Shown: one piece after another, positions 11,961-24,033 of the stretch
How positions within the stretch are numbered: position 1 is the first letter of the stretch
Layout: each line of letters opens with the position of its first letter
Assembly: GCA_945643635.1 (NCBI GenBank)
Contig: CALZFC010000135.1
Span: 1-64,000 of the forward strand
Length of the DNA stretch: 64,000 nucleotides
DNA from: Allodiplogaster sudhausi
Lineage: Eukaryota; Nematoda; Chromadorea; Rhabditida; Diplogasteridae
Direction: 5' to 3'
Position numbers and translations under genes: made by a program
The notes under the pieces: generated by a model
Told to the model about the DNA's origin: nothing
The model's input: only the letters and a program-made list of their open reading frames with translations
The model's database searches: none

Positions 11961-14614
11961 CAGAAGGCAACAGAGATCAAGGAAATTGGACGATATGGAG
12001 CTAGGATAGCAAAGAAAGTGGCTTGACTCACAATGGATACAACGTCGACTTCTCCACCGAACTCTTGTCTCTTCTTCGGCTGAATCCGATTCTTGCTCGG
12101 AATCTTCTTGAAGAGCTGCGAGGCGAAGGCCCCACCCTCGAGAACTCCTTCGTTCTCAGGCAACGCTGACCTCTGCATTCAACAATTACGCTGTGATAAC
12201 CATCGCTTGAAAGCCGACTGCCTAGACAAATTTTCAGTCATTCTTCCTGGTTAAGAAAATCGAAAATTCGTGCGTAAGCGAAATATAATCGAAAAATTTT
12301 GCAATATTTAACATGAATTAATAGTTTTAGCTGTCCCCACACTCATCCTCCCTTGGGGTTTTGGGCGCCCTATTTTAAGCTATGGAACAAGCGACCATTG
12401 GAGATCTCGAGTTGGGAACCGTACAGAAGGCAAATAGAATCAAGAAATTCAAAAGAAATTATGTTATACCAACCTTGCGGTGCCTGTAGCCATCACTAGG
12501 AGATGGCTGCACTGCCAAGGTACTGTAGATCGTGTTGCGCCGGATGTGCTCCACTGAGTTAATGTTGTAGATTTGATCTATAAATGAAAGACTTTTGATA
12601 AGGATTCGAGATAATTAATTCGAAACAAGCAACTCGACATACTTAATTTTTTTAAATGAGAGCAAATAGAATGAAGAACGGACCTTCGACGGAACAAGGT
12701 TTGACTTCTTGTGTACCATCGGTATGCAAAGTGGTGATGGTGGGGAAGTCCAGGAGGTACAAGGCCCACTTCCCGCGGCGATGCCCGCCTTCCACTTGGG
12801 ATGGCCATTCCACCCACAATTACAGTCAATTATCACACACAAAAACAAAGCAATGCAAAAGGCAAAAAAATCCTACAGTAATGGTGAGATTGCGCAGTGT
12901 CCACTTGCTCTTGTTGTGGAGAGTGTAGTTGTGACGGACCATTGGCCCAATGTCCTCCTCCAGTTCCATGTCGGATTCAGCTAAGGCAAGTAGAAACTAT
13001 GAAAAAATATGAGTATGGAAATATAAAAAGATACCTTTAACTTCTCCACCAAAATGAACGAGAGGAGGTTCGCTGGCTCCAGTCAATTCGAGCTCAGCTC
13101 TCTTTATGACACGGAGCTGAGCAGTCCACTCGTTGTCAGCCGGCTCTGCCTCTTCCGATGTCGAATTGACAGAAGCAGAGAAGAAGAGAGGCCGCGCCAG
13201 TCCCTGCGACCGTCCACGAACCAGTTTGAAACGGATCGTCAGGCGATGCTGCAAAGGGAGTGAATCTTCCATGCACCACACGGTCTACAGTACAAAACTG
13301 CGCTGACTAACGTTGTGGCCTGATTGCATTGGATTTCCCAGCTTGACGATTACAACGTTGTCTCCCACTGTCTCCAGTACCAATCCATTCTAAATAGGGC
13401 ATCTCATAGAAATAAAAAAAACATTATAAGTCCATAGAATATAAGCAACCGATTTACATATAAACCTTTTTCGTTCCTCGCTCGATGGAAGGAGACTCCA
13501 GTTCTTCGGGATCAAATGAAACCCACAGCGCAGCATCATATGCCTGTAAAAATATTGACTGCAATCACAACGATAACCAACACAACGACCTTCTCGCCCT
13601 TGTTCACGACAGCGAAGTTGACATCGACGTAGTCTTGCTCTCCAACACTCAACTCGTAGACGCCATCCTTTCTACAAAAGTATTCGGATTAAAAATAAGG
13701 GCCTAAACGAGGGTGAAAATGTACTGGAAGACTCCGTCGATGAGTGCCTGGAGAGAGAGATCGGAGACGCAGACGTGGTCAGAACCGCAGCGAGTGTTGA
13801 AGGGCACCTGCACTTTGGCACTCCAACACGTTCGGCAGAGACAGGGAACCAACCGTAAACTGGTGGACGGAGTGAAGACTGTCAAGCATGGGATACTTCT
13901 GCAGATCTGGCAGAGCTTCTCCCTCTGTCACTCTCAACGGCTTCTTCTCTCCCGACAACTTGACGGAGAATCGGAACTTCAAGGGATTCAGCCAGTCGCC
14001 GCTTGAATCTCCTCGTGGAATGAAGAGAGTGTGGGAGTAGAAGATAGTGCGCTGGTGCGCATTGCGACCGCATGGCCAAGTCTCCGTCGTACTTCCGGAT
14101 GACTCGATCAGAGCTCTCTTCTGCACTCCCTTCGTCAATTCCACCACCTGCAATCGCCATAAGAACATAACCACACAAAGAATACAGTAAGTAAGACCTT
14201 ACCTCGAGTGTGCACACAAAGACATCAGAATTCAGGTTGATAAGCTTGGTCGATTCTGTCTTCTCCACACTCATGCCAAGCTTGAGAATAAGGCTGAACC
14301 AGACTAGTGTTATGTACTTTAAAACAAACCATTTTTATCAAATCGGCACCATCATAAAAAAAATAGAATCGTAGTTAAAGAGAAAACTAACCACGTGGAA
14401 GCACGAGAAGGGCAGCCTTCTTTCCTCTCGATTTCAGTGAAGTTCTTGTCAGATTCGTGCTGAGTCACGAGACGAATTACTGGCCGGGCACGAAGAATGG
14501 TCATCTGGAAGGAACCAATGCTTTATACTGGACAGCTACTGTCGATGGAAATGAGAGAAAGAGTGAGAATCAGAAAGAAAAGAAGAGAGATAAAGAGTAA
14601 GGGAGAGAAAGAGA

Positions 14615-14654
<40 letters not shown>

Positions 14655-16942
14655 CTATATCTACCGTATCAACGAGAGCAGATCCCACTGCGAGATCAGG
14701 ATAGCCATTTCCGTCGACATCAACATTTCCAGAAAGAGAGGAACCAAACGACCGCCATCCACGAGGGCCAGAAGGCAGCAGATTCGGAAGGATCTCCTGA
14801 AGAGGGAAATGAAAGAAGAAGAGAAGAGCAGAAAAGATACCTGAACCGGCGTTGTGCTTAGTTTTCCCGGCGACTTCGCCCCGTGGTAAATGAAAACGGC
14901 TCCGCTTCCCTCGTTCGCGAAGGGAGCGCCAACAGCAAAGTCTGCGAGACTTCGCTTTTTCATACAAAATTATAAGAGAAACCGTTGAAAAAAAGAAAAA
15001 CATAACAAAATGAAAATAAGAAAAGAAATAGAAATAAAAAGGGAGCATATTAACCTTGGAATCCACTTGGATCACCATCAAGATTCCCCAGCTTCGCCAA
15101 AGCAAATCCGAACTGGGAGAGCAGCCCCGCCTTCCGAAGCACTACTGGCTGATGGAAGACAACCGAGCTCTGCCCCACTGCACGCTGCTGGCCCTGCAAT
15201 AGAAACTAGTGATGAAAAGAAGAGAAATGCAAAGGTGCCTGAGAGAAGAAGACGCGGACTGCTCCGCCGAACACGCCGAACTCGTCGCTGTGCCTCTCGA
15301 ATGGAGCACCCACGAGCAGATCATCGAAGCCATCTCCATTCAGGTCAACCACTTCTACTGAGTAGCCAAAGCCAGAGCCCAGCTGCGTTCCATTCAGAAC
15401 AAAGTGGTCTTCTGTTAGAAGAAGATGACGAGATTTGCTGCTCTGCAAATAGCCACAGTAGCTTTGAATAGACCGGATCAATCCGATAGAGTAAGTTAAG
15501 TAGTTCTTGAAAATTCAGTACTCTTCTTGATCGTAGTAAATAGGTAGCACGCATTGAAAAAAAAAGAAAACCTTATGGAACGGAAGGATAAGAACAGCCC
15601 CGTGCTGGCCGAAGCGAGTAGCTCCAGAGACGAGAGTCTGCTTCTCTCCATCTTCGTGAGCGAAACCAAATCTGTAACAGACGAAAACATTTGAGCTGAG
15701 AGGGAATTCAGAGAACATGCCCAAGAAGCAGAAGAAACGAACCGTCCAAAACCAAGGGAAAAGCCGACATAGTCATGAGATTTGAACACTGTGCGAACAG
15801 CATCTTTACTTTCTAAAAAAAAAAAGCGAATTGCTGGCTGTGAAGAGCAGAGTGGTCAAAAATAATTGAAATGCAAGCGAACCGGTCTCGTCGATCATGG
15901 AGTGCTTGGACTGGGCGTCCTCGTACAACTTGTGAGGGATGGTCCTGGCAAAGACTCCTCCAGTCCAGGTCCTTGCCCCCACCATCCCAGTCGCGAGCAG
16001 ATCCTGCAGTCATCAAGTCTGTCACTGTACTTGCCTGTCTTTCCATTCACGAACATCGTCGATGACAGCAGAGAATCCTTGGTTGCATGCTCCGTAATCG
16101 TTGTGGCGACCACTCGTCCTCAGGTGCTCATCATAACAAGAAACCAGAACCTGGACACGGATTCACTGCATGAATCTAGTAAAGAAAGCGCCATTCACTA
16201 ACATCAGAGAGTTCCAGTCCATTCAATTTGTAACAAGCGCCGAAATTGAAGGCGCTAGTGTTGTGAAAGCTGCTGAGAGGAGAACAAACCTGAACAGACC
16301 ACCCGTATGAGAAAATACCAATGAAGCAGACAGAAAGAACATACGAGAGCACTGCCGTTCACTCTTCCCTGCGATACAACTGTCGCACCGAAGAGTTGTC
16401 CATTCTTGCCCAAGTAGTAATTGGCTTGGGAGATTGCAGCGCGAGCATTATCTGGTGTCTTCTCATACTCATGTGGATCGCGATACTCTGCTCGTACCTC
16501 AGATAACAACTCTCCACATCAAAATAAGGAAACGAATCAACGCAAAAAGAAGTGAATCGAGAAAATCATAGAAACGAAAAGAACCTGTGAGCAGTCGCTG
16601 CTAGAAGATGAGATCGGGCAAGCATACAGGGCGCCAGCTCTCTTCGTTCCTCTCTGTCCGCTCTCACCGTGAGGAGCTCCAACCAGCACACTAAGATAAC
16701 CACTCATATTACTCCTTCGAATGAGATTGCAAAGGATAAAGATGAGGAATGACAAACGTTGGAGTAGAACCGTGGAAGTGGGAGGCGATGGAGTAGCCGA
16801 AGTGAGAGTTGTGAGGGCCGCTTTTGTGGATCGGCCCATGAACATCGAGGTTGAAGCAGCCAGCCAATGGCAAAGTGAGGAAGATGACTAACAGCTGTGA
16901 CAACGGTCTCCTTCTACGACGAAGAAACCAGGGAAAGTCCAT
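11248..16942 (-). CDS. Integrin alpha chain, 1150 aa
   Basis: Twenty-seven exons (minus): 16942-16758, 16690-16585, 16509-16345, 16289-16203, 16150-16055, 16003-15883, 15812-15743, 15671-15572, 15442-15239, 15193-15055, 14941-14841, 14796-14665, 14504-14392, 14293-14203, 14147-13854, 13807-13733, 13667-13590, 13543-13466, 13389-13312, 13248-13035, 12980-12877, 12813-12684, 12577-12474, 12172-12032, 11835-11716, 11618-11520, 11475-11248. It has a signal peptide (LSQLLVIFLTLPLAGCF) and seven FG-GAP propeller repeats, three with cation loops (DLNGDGFDD, NLDGDPSGF, DVDGNGYPD). Thigh/calf Ig-like domains follow, then a basic site PKKRQEF (about 990) suited to heavy/light chain cleavage, one TM helix and GFFQRKR, the beta-binding/talin-release motif. 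No I-domain. It would pair with an integrin beta chain as a matrix receptor; laminin versus RGD class is not decided. One intron (12876-12814) lacks an AG; one donor is GC (15238). Confidence 0.93.
11838..11957. repeat. GA-rich tract at an integrin 3' splice site
   Basis: GAAA/GA repeats directly adjoining the acceptor of integrin exon 25 (exon begins 11835). On the coding strand this is a ~115-base polypyrimidine run. Confidence 0.85.
14563..14653. repeat. GA microsatellite in integrin intron 12
   Basis: (GA)n and GAAA variants between exon 12 (ends 14665) and exon 13 (starts 14504); pyrimidine-rich on the coding strand. Confidence 0.85.
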
Positions 16943-18869
16943 CCCCGCCTTTCCCTTCTTCCCTGTAATCAATTTTATACGCTATCACTTCTTGCTACTT
17001 CCTTCTATGCGCAAAAAATGCGGACTGAATGCACAAGGAAACGGCTGGTCAAAAACGAAGTATTCATGCATTTTAAATAAGAAGGGAGAAGTGCCTAAGG
17101 ACAAATAAGTAACCGGGCAGTAAAATTGTGCTAAATACTCCGCCGCTTCTTTATTTTATTGGGATATGAAATGGCAACATGAAAAATGGATACGGAGCGA
17201 GCCAAATATTGCTTCAGACCATTAACCAACTGAATCTTAGAGTGGAAGAAAGATAACAGGGCAGAAGAGAGTGTTGAAGAGAAAGGAATTGTGGAGAGAG
17301 CATGTGTGCATAGCGAACAATCGATCACTGCGGCTGCTCGCTGCTGCAGTCACAATCACCACCCAATTATTTGCATATTAAGCGGTAAAAGATCTGCAGG
17401 GTCAACTGTTTCATCTTATCCGTACAATCAGAGAGCTGGCTTAATACACACAATCAATCAATACTCATGTAGTTTCCAGCAAATCAAAATTGGTGTTGAA
17501 ACTAGCTAACCTATGCAGTTGAAAGCAATTCGAAACGACGGTGGGACATGGCGTGAACCCGATGAAAATGCATGAAGGCGTGAACCCGATGAAAATGCAT
17601 GAACAGCTGTGTATGTTATTACGATACGTCACCTTTATGCATTAATTCGACGTCGTTATTTGTGCAAGCTATGGTCTGTATAATAACAAATAACCCATAC
17701 TCGTACATAAATTCAGTAAAATACATGTCATTTCACTCATCAAAGAAGTACATCTGTTTATTATTTCTCTAGTAATATGTACATACCACTCTATGCGACG
17801 CAGACGAAGGAATGCATATTGACAGGTAAAAGATGAGGCGAGGACATGGAAAGCGGAAGGAAGCTGCGACCTCTCATCCTTCCGTCCCGATATCAACTTG
17901 TAGCCGAGAAAGATGGGTGTCGGCATCCCATTTCCCTGGCAACCACTGGTCGCATCTGTCTACTCTCTCGCTCTCTTCACATCTCATCTCAGCCACCCAC
18001 ACCACCAGATAAGCATGAACCATCCTTTTTATACTCCCTCAAGTGTTATTACATATGATATGGACGCTTCTCCTTACTCATATTATGTGTGTTGACACTT
18101 AGGCGCTACCTACTTATTATATGACGAAAATGAGATGACGAATGGAACCAATTGGTGACGGAACGTCGCAGACGTCCGCAAGAGTTCCACGTCGTCTTCC
18201 TCCAATCGGCAACAACAAAGTTCATCCTCAGGTCACTATTTCGCAATTAGCACTCAGATCACATTGCGCACATGTAACAACATTAATTGGGACCGAAATA
18301 TCAAATAATTAAAACCAAGCCCACCGAAATATCAAATAATTTCAGGCGCCACTTGTGCGTACGGCCGAAACTAATCGTACACAGGATGCAAGGAATGACA
18401 ATCATCACGGAGATTCCCTCGGTGTGCCTAAGAATGGAGATGGAAACAGCTCTGAGAGAGCACAAGCACCCGTTGGAGTCGGAGTGGAGCAATCAGTTGG
18501 AACTGCTACGACGACAGCCGACGACTCCACTTCATCTCCACCCGCACGTCTGCTCCCACGATCACGATGCTGCGACAGCATATGCTTGCTTGTCTTACAT
18601 TTTCTCTTAGTATTTTCTCTGTCAATTTTCGTACCAACCTTTTCCGGGGCATTTCTTGGTGATGTGTATCTAGAAATGCTATGTTGGGCAAATTTATAAC
18701 AATCTTAGAGAAGCGGGATCAAAACAGATGCAATAGTAGAGGCAGAATGAATGCTAAGAGAGTTCAGGTGGAGGTACTAGTTTTCTACAAATGGACTCTC
18801 CCCACAAGTGCCCTTTCCTAACAAAATTTTCGGGAACTAAAGGCGCCGTGAATTGTTGATTTAAAATAA
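16943..18869. other. Intergenic between integrin and CNG channel (divergent)
   Basis: Presumed to hold both promoters. It contains an exact 27-bp tandem duplication (17550-17603) and two copies of CCGAAATATCAAATAATT (about 18294 and 18323). An open frame at about 18388-18610 encodes no recognisable domain, but the missing first exon of the CNG gene may lie in this stretch. Confidence 0.5.
17550..17603. repeat. 27-bp perfect tandem duplication
   Basis: Two adjacent identical copies beginning GGCGTGAACCCGATGAAAAT. Function unknown. Confidence 0.9.
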
Positions 18870-21862
18870 CACCCGTTAATTTCGCTATCGTTATGTTTGG
18901 AAAACGAAGAAGCGAATTTTAAGCTTTGCTGTGAGCGCCGGAACGTTGTGGTCGACCTATCAAATAATCTTGTTAGAGGACATCAAGCAGAGGCGAATGT
19001 AGAAGAAGAACAACAAAATCGTCGAGCACGCTTAATTCGCAACTACATATTCGATTCGTCGACTGATACTTACTATTAGTCAGTCACTAGCAGTGTAACA
19101 TGTATGAATCAATGTTGTGCGAATTACAGCTGGACCGTCATAGTATCCTTAGCCTTTATCTACAATCTGGTACTTGCAATCGCGCGATTCGTCTTCCGGG
19201 AGCTTAACTATGACAATTTGTGGATCATTTGGCTGTCCCTCGATTTACTCACAGACTCCATTTACATCATGGACACTTTCGTTAGGATGAAGACTGGTAT
19301 CTTACAGCGTTGTCAATTAGCGATGTGCTTTTTTCAATTATAATTGTCAGGTTACTTGGACCAAGGACTTCTAGTTCGCGATACTCACAAAATAAGACAG
19401 CTTTATTTTAAAAGTCTACAGTTCCGACTTGACTGTGCGAGTATGATGCCCATTGACTACTTCGCTCACCTGATCCGATTCGAGTATGTATTTGGTTTCG
19501 ATCAATTAATCTTTTCATTATCATATACAAATTAACAGAATAATTAAGCTTTAACTTCGTTGTTCTGCGACTAAATAGACTGCTCCGTGTAAACAGGATA
19601 GCGGACTGCATGGAAAGGACTGAAACAAGGTATGCTTAGAAGAAGTAGAGTGAGCTCGAAAAACTATAATTACAGAAGCACATTTCCGAACGTCTTTCGA
19701 GTATGTGTCGTCGTATTCTATATTGTCATCATTATTCATTGGAACGCGTGCTTTTACTTCTACATTTCCGAGCTAATAGGGCTGGACAGCGACACATGGG
19801 TGTACGGAAGAAATAATTCGCAAAGCCTACCCAGGTTATTCGTGGCATAGAAAGCTAATTTTTCTCCTGGTGTGAATATTTAAATACAGCGGAGTAAACG
19901 ACACTCTAATACGTCGCTATGTGTACTCATTCTACTGGTCAACACTCACGCTCACGACAATTGGAGAGGTATTCACGAAAGATTGTATCTGATAGTACCG
20001 CCCTTTATTGCCTCACTTATACATAGCACCTTGTCTCACTGAGTTTTCCTCTCCTCTGATCGTGAGAAACATTAAAAGCCACCTTAGGATCATGTGTGAG
20101 TATAAAATGTAAAAGAAACGGCTATTATGGGTTGCGCTCGTGGGTGTACGCATCCATGCGCGCGAGATAGCACAGCTGGCAAAAATATTGAATTTTCCTG
20201 ATTTTTTGAAAACGTGGAAACATTGTTTCGATATCAGTATTTTGAAGGGAAAAAAATGAATGAGTCTCCACTGGCAGAAAGTGCTGGGTAACATCAGGTG
20301 CCTGGCCCTGTTCACAACATCGAGTTTCTCTTTGTGACCCTTGATCTGATGGGCGGCGTTCTTATATTCGCCACAATCGTCGGTAACGTCGGCAGCATGA
20401 TATCCAACATGAGCGCGGCTCGAGCTGAATTTCAATCCAAGATGGACGGCATTAAGCAGTACATGGAGCTTCGACGCGTTAGCAAACAGGTACATCTCGA
20501 CAAATTAGCGAGTCTTCAAATATCTTTCTCACAATAAAATAGTATATAAAAAAGCTTCAGCTAGAGATGAGAGTAATAAAGTGGTTTGATTACCTCTGGG
20601 CAAACAAGCAATCCCTCAGCGACGAAAGCGTACTGAAGGCTAGTGAATATACAGATATTCATGAGGAGACATTAAATCATTTTAGGTCTTGCCAGATAAG
20701 TTACAAGCGGAGATTGCAATGCATGTTCACTTCGAGACGTTACGCAAAGTGCGAATCTTTCAGGTGAGCGGTCTCTATTAGTTAGAACAGTAATAACAAT
20801 GGAAGGTTGAATTTCAGGACTGCGAGGCTGGGCTACTTGCTGAGCTCGTGCTTAAGCTGCAGCTCCAAGTCTTTTCTCCTGGTGACTTCATCTGCCGAAA
20901 GGGTGACATTGGGCGTGAAATGTATATTGTCAAAAGAGGAAAGCTGGAGGTTAATCCAAAACACTCTTGTCCAATAATCGAAGTATTTTCATGCATGTTC
21001 AGGTAGTTGCCGACGACGGGGTTCAAGTATTCGCACAACTTCAAGAGGGATCTGTTTTTGGCGAGCTTTCTATACTTAACATCGCAGGTTCGTAATTCCA
21101 TGCTTAATCACGCTAATGCTGTGTTAATGCCAGGCAGCAAGAACGGAAATCGACGAACAGCAAACGTTCGATCGGTTGGATACACTGATCTCTTCGTTCT
21201 TAACAAGAATGAGCTTTGGAATGCTTTGAAAGAATATCCAGATGCAAGGAAAATGCTACTGGCAAAGGTAAAAAAATAATAATGAACTGACTAATACTAA
21301 ACAAGATGTCGTTAAGGGAAGAGAATTACTGAGAAAAGATGGTTTACTGGATGAAGACGCACCACAAGAGCAGGCAACTCCTGAAGAACTGGTGGAACAA
21401 CTGCTGCAGACGACGTCGATATTACAAACACGGTAAACCACCATACAATTGTTATAACGCTAGTTTTTTTATTAAGAAAAACTTTGCACCAACCGGGAGT
21501 TGAACCCGGGTCTGTACCGTGGGATGGTACAATGATACCGCTACACCATTAGTGCCTGGAAACTGGTTATGCCAGGAAAAAAACAAAACAATTGTTATAG
21601 CATGGCTCGTTTGATAGCCGAGAAGACAAATATGGAAACTAAACTACAACGCCGAATCAATGCACTGGAAAATCAACTGATTCGTTATAAGGTTTGTTTC
21701 AGAAGATGGAATATAAATGAAAAAAATGAAATGGACGTGATTAAGAGTGTGACGTCGTCAACTTTAACTGCTACGCGACTCGCCCGAAGTGCCACGACAA
21801 GTGCCGTGGAAGAAGAAGACGGCGAGAATACAGAGGATTTGATACGTCGTGAACTGCATTAA
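18870..21862 (+). CDS. Cyclic-nucleotide-gated cation channel, alpha (TAX-4/CNGA) type, 5' end unresolved
   Basis: Exons: 18870?-19078, 19130-19296, 19351-19483, 19549-19629, 19676-19834, 19890-19968, 20298-20489, 20561-20638, 20686-20763, 20818-20949, 21003-21087, 21134-21267, 21317-21432, 21601-21862. In order: a cytoplasmic N-tail ([14 protein letters not shown]), S1-S4, S5 ([17 protein letters not shown]), pore [12 protein letters not shown]6 ([17 protein letters not shown]), C-linker ([13 protein letters not shown]) and a cyclic-nucleotide-binding domain. That domain has the phosphate-binding segment FGELSILNI followed by [12 protein letters not shown]-terminal leucine-zipper-like coil follows. 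The pore TIGE glutamate indicates a cation-conducting alpha subunit, as in sensory cGMP signalling. The first visible exon has no ATG, so an upstream exon is missing. One intron has a GC donor (20639). The final exon reads through a possible GTTTGT donor to a stop at 21862. Confidence 0.9.
21486..21555 (-). tRNA. tRNA-Gly(CCC)
   Basis: The minus strand folds as a cloverleaf: acceptor GCACTAA/TTGGTGC (7 bp with one G-T), D arm TGGTGTAGCGG (A box), anticodon stem GTACC/GGTAC around the loop ATCCCAC with anticodon CCC, and T arm with B box GGTTCAACTCC. A T5 run follows within about 10 bases on the minus strand, a pol III terminator. It is nested antisense in the last CNG intron (21433-21600). 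No intron in the tRNA. Confidence 0.93.
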
Positions 21863-22007
21863 CACAGCGAGATTTTCATTTATAATTCGCTCGTTTGCCA
21901 TCAAACATTACAGAATTTGCTCAATATAATTTTGAAATTTGCTTGCCACGTAGTAGAATATCTTCAACTTATGGAAAGCCCGTGTATTATGAATAAAGTC
22001 AGTTATA

Positions 22008-23480
22008 ATGAATAAGGAGGACAGCGGCGAGAGAGCCGATTTAATAACGGGGTCTCATTCATGACGACAGAGGCAGCCATACTCACGAAGGCTTCGCTTC
22101 ATGAGAAGATTAAGATGCCCATAGGCGGTCGATATGAAGTCAGGGAGTCATTCCGTTGGTGCCCATTGAAGCATCAGTTCTTGCTAAGGCACGAATGCCG
22201 CGCTTGCCATCTCCCACATTCTCCACGCGAACCCTGGTTCGTAGACTGTCCAATCCATTTTCACACCAAGGAATGCTTCACCGACTTCATCCTTACAAGT
22301 TAGGATTACACAAAAAAGCTTCAAATTTGATTCACATGATCATGTAAATGACCTTCGTTTCTAATGTCACAACTTGTTTTCGCTATCCAGGAAAGCAATA
22401 ATCTTCATATCAGTGATATCCTTTACCTTTTCACTACTTGTCCTACTTGAGAATATCATATATGTCGCCTCGCTGGAGAAGCAGTACGTTCTTTCTGATT
22501 ACAATAACGTTAACTGTTAAAGGAGAGACTAGTGTCTATGATGGATCTGCATATCGAAAGAGACAGAGTTGCTAGATAAACTGATTGAAAAAGAGGTACA
22601 TAGACAGATAAAGAGAAAGGCGATGAGAAACAAAGAGGGCGAGCGACCCAACGGTGGAGAGCAGGCCAGAGCTTCAGAAATTGCTCTGGTCCGTCTAATC
22701 CTCCAAAGATAGCTGAAGGGCTTGCTTGTTGGGCAAACAGATATAATCACGACTAATGACTCCCAAAGAAAACTCGCTCGTATCGCAACCTCCAATGACT
22801 ACGATTTTGAGCCGAATATTTTTTCTTCATAAACGTAATAGTGTGCGAATATTAATTAATGTTGTACAGGAGAATTAAATCTTTTTTTATTGTAACAAGC
22901 CAATGCAGATCGCAAGAACACATCGTGATCTGTTTTGATTTTGCTTTTTCAACCAACCATGGCGAAGAGAAAACTACTAGTTTCGTGGTGCCGTGTCCGT
23001 TGATATGAATTACTTCAGATACGCGTGGCTTTTTGTTATTTCGTACTTGCTATCCTGGCTCCTTCTTACTTTGGGATACACATTTGCTTTTATTGCTTCT
23101 CATCTTCAGAAGAGGCCTGCCAGCAGTACACGGTCAAGGTGCGGAGAAATGCAACCAATTAAATAAGACCTGAATATTCAACTTGCAGGTCACGCCCTAT
23201 AAATTCGACCACGGAATGTTCACGAGCTTCATCACCAATCCCACTTCAAACGCAGACATTAATGGTTGTTCCTGCTGGGCAACAGATCCCGCATTCCCCC
23301 TACTTCGTCTGCGATGGAAGCCAGATATTCTTTTCATCTCCACTCAGCCCTCCATATAACAGTTCACCTGGTTACAATATTCATTTTGGAGCTCAAACTA
23401 ACCAGCTGAGCTCGGTGAGTGCACCTCCGTCATATGTTGAAACTATTCAATGCAACAATGCTTTAGAAATTCCGCAATAA
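22008..23480 (+). CDS. Two-TM protein with C-terminal PPxY motif, 235 aa
   Basis: Five exons: 22008-22051, 22140-22298, 22391-22483, 23019-23138, 23189-23480; phases agree. The N-terminal ~65 residues are Ser/Arg/Pro-rich. Two hydrophobic helices follow: IIFISVISFTFSLLVLLENI and WLFVISYLLSWLLLTLGYTF, separated by a short loop (about YVASLEKQYA). A long Ser/Pro-rich tail contains APPSYVE near the C-terminus. PPxY motifs recruit WW domains of Nedd4-type ubiquitin ligases, common in endolysosomal membrane proteins; this role is inferred. I do not recognise a named family. Exon 2 overlaps a second open frame (22061-22303, Cys/His-rich) that cannot be joined to the later exons, so the chosen frame rests on the phase of the TM exons. 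Intron 3 is 535 bp. Confidence 0.6.
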
Positions 23481-24033
23481 AGGATATCTTATTGTCAATC
23501 CGCTTCTGCATACTCATTTCACCGTACTTAAAATTGTACGGGAACGTTTACGACGCTTGAGTACGAAAGATAGACAAAAGTGTAAACTTGAGAGCGAAGC
23601 CCGTAATCCAGGGAGGGAGTCATACCAGCAATTGTTTTCTTCAGAATTCCAGAAACGACCAACAAATAATGTTCCCAACACTAATATGTAATGGATAGAC
23701 GTCTTGTGCTTCCTGATATACTTGTCTTTTTGAGCTAACATAGGCTGATAAATCTAAAGAATATGGGAGGATGAACACCAAATCGTTTTTATTGAACCTG
23801 TGTACTCATGGCGAGCAATCGGACTTGACGTTGTGAGAGGAGTGGGAATTATAGACCGCGACAGGAAAAGAGAGAATCAGAGAAGGAGATAGAGGACGGT
23901 GACGGAGATAGAGAATAGGCGGAGCGCGGGCTTCTCCCAAAGGCGCTTCACCACTCTCACTCCCTATCTCCTTGACTTGCAGCCCATATACTCTTCTCTA
24001 CCACAGGGGTCCGTCTCAGCATCACTCCAGCGG
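23481..24033. other. Intergenic
   Basis: No gene seen. The end (about 23860-24030) is GC-richer and should hold the promoter of the first EB/Kunitz gene. Confidence 0.5.

Noticed and set aside
13312..13667. Three consecutive 78-bp integrin exons (and 78-bp exons in the CNG and L30 genes) as a sign of exon duplication
   Set aside because: The encoded sequences are unrelated to each other, so equal length is coincidence.
18388..18610. 74-codon plus-strand frame upstream of the CNG gene
   Set aside because: No homology to CNG N-termini and no junction in phase with the exon ending at 19078; a missing first exon remains possible elsewhere.
22061..22303. Cys/His-rich 80-codon frame overlapping exon 2 of the two-TM gene
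   Set aside because: It cannot be spliced in phase to the following TM exon; the alternative frame can.
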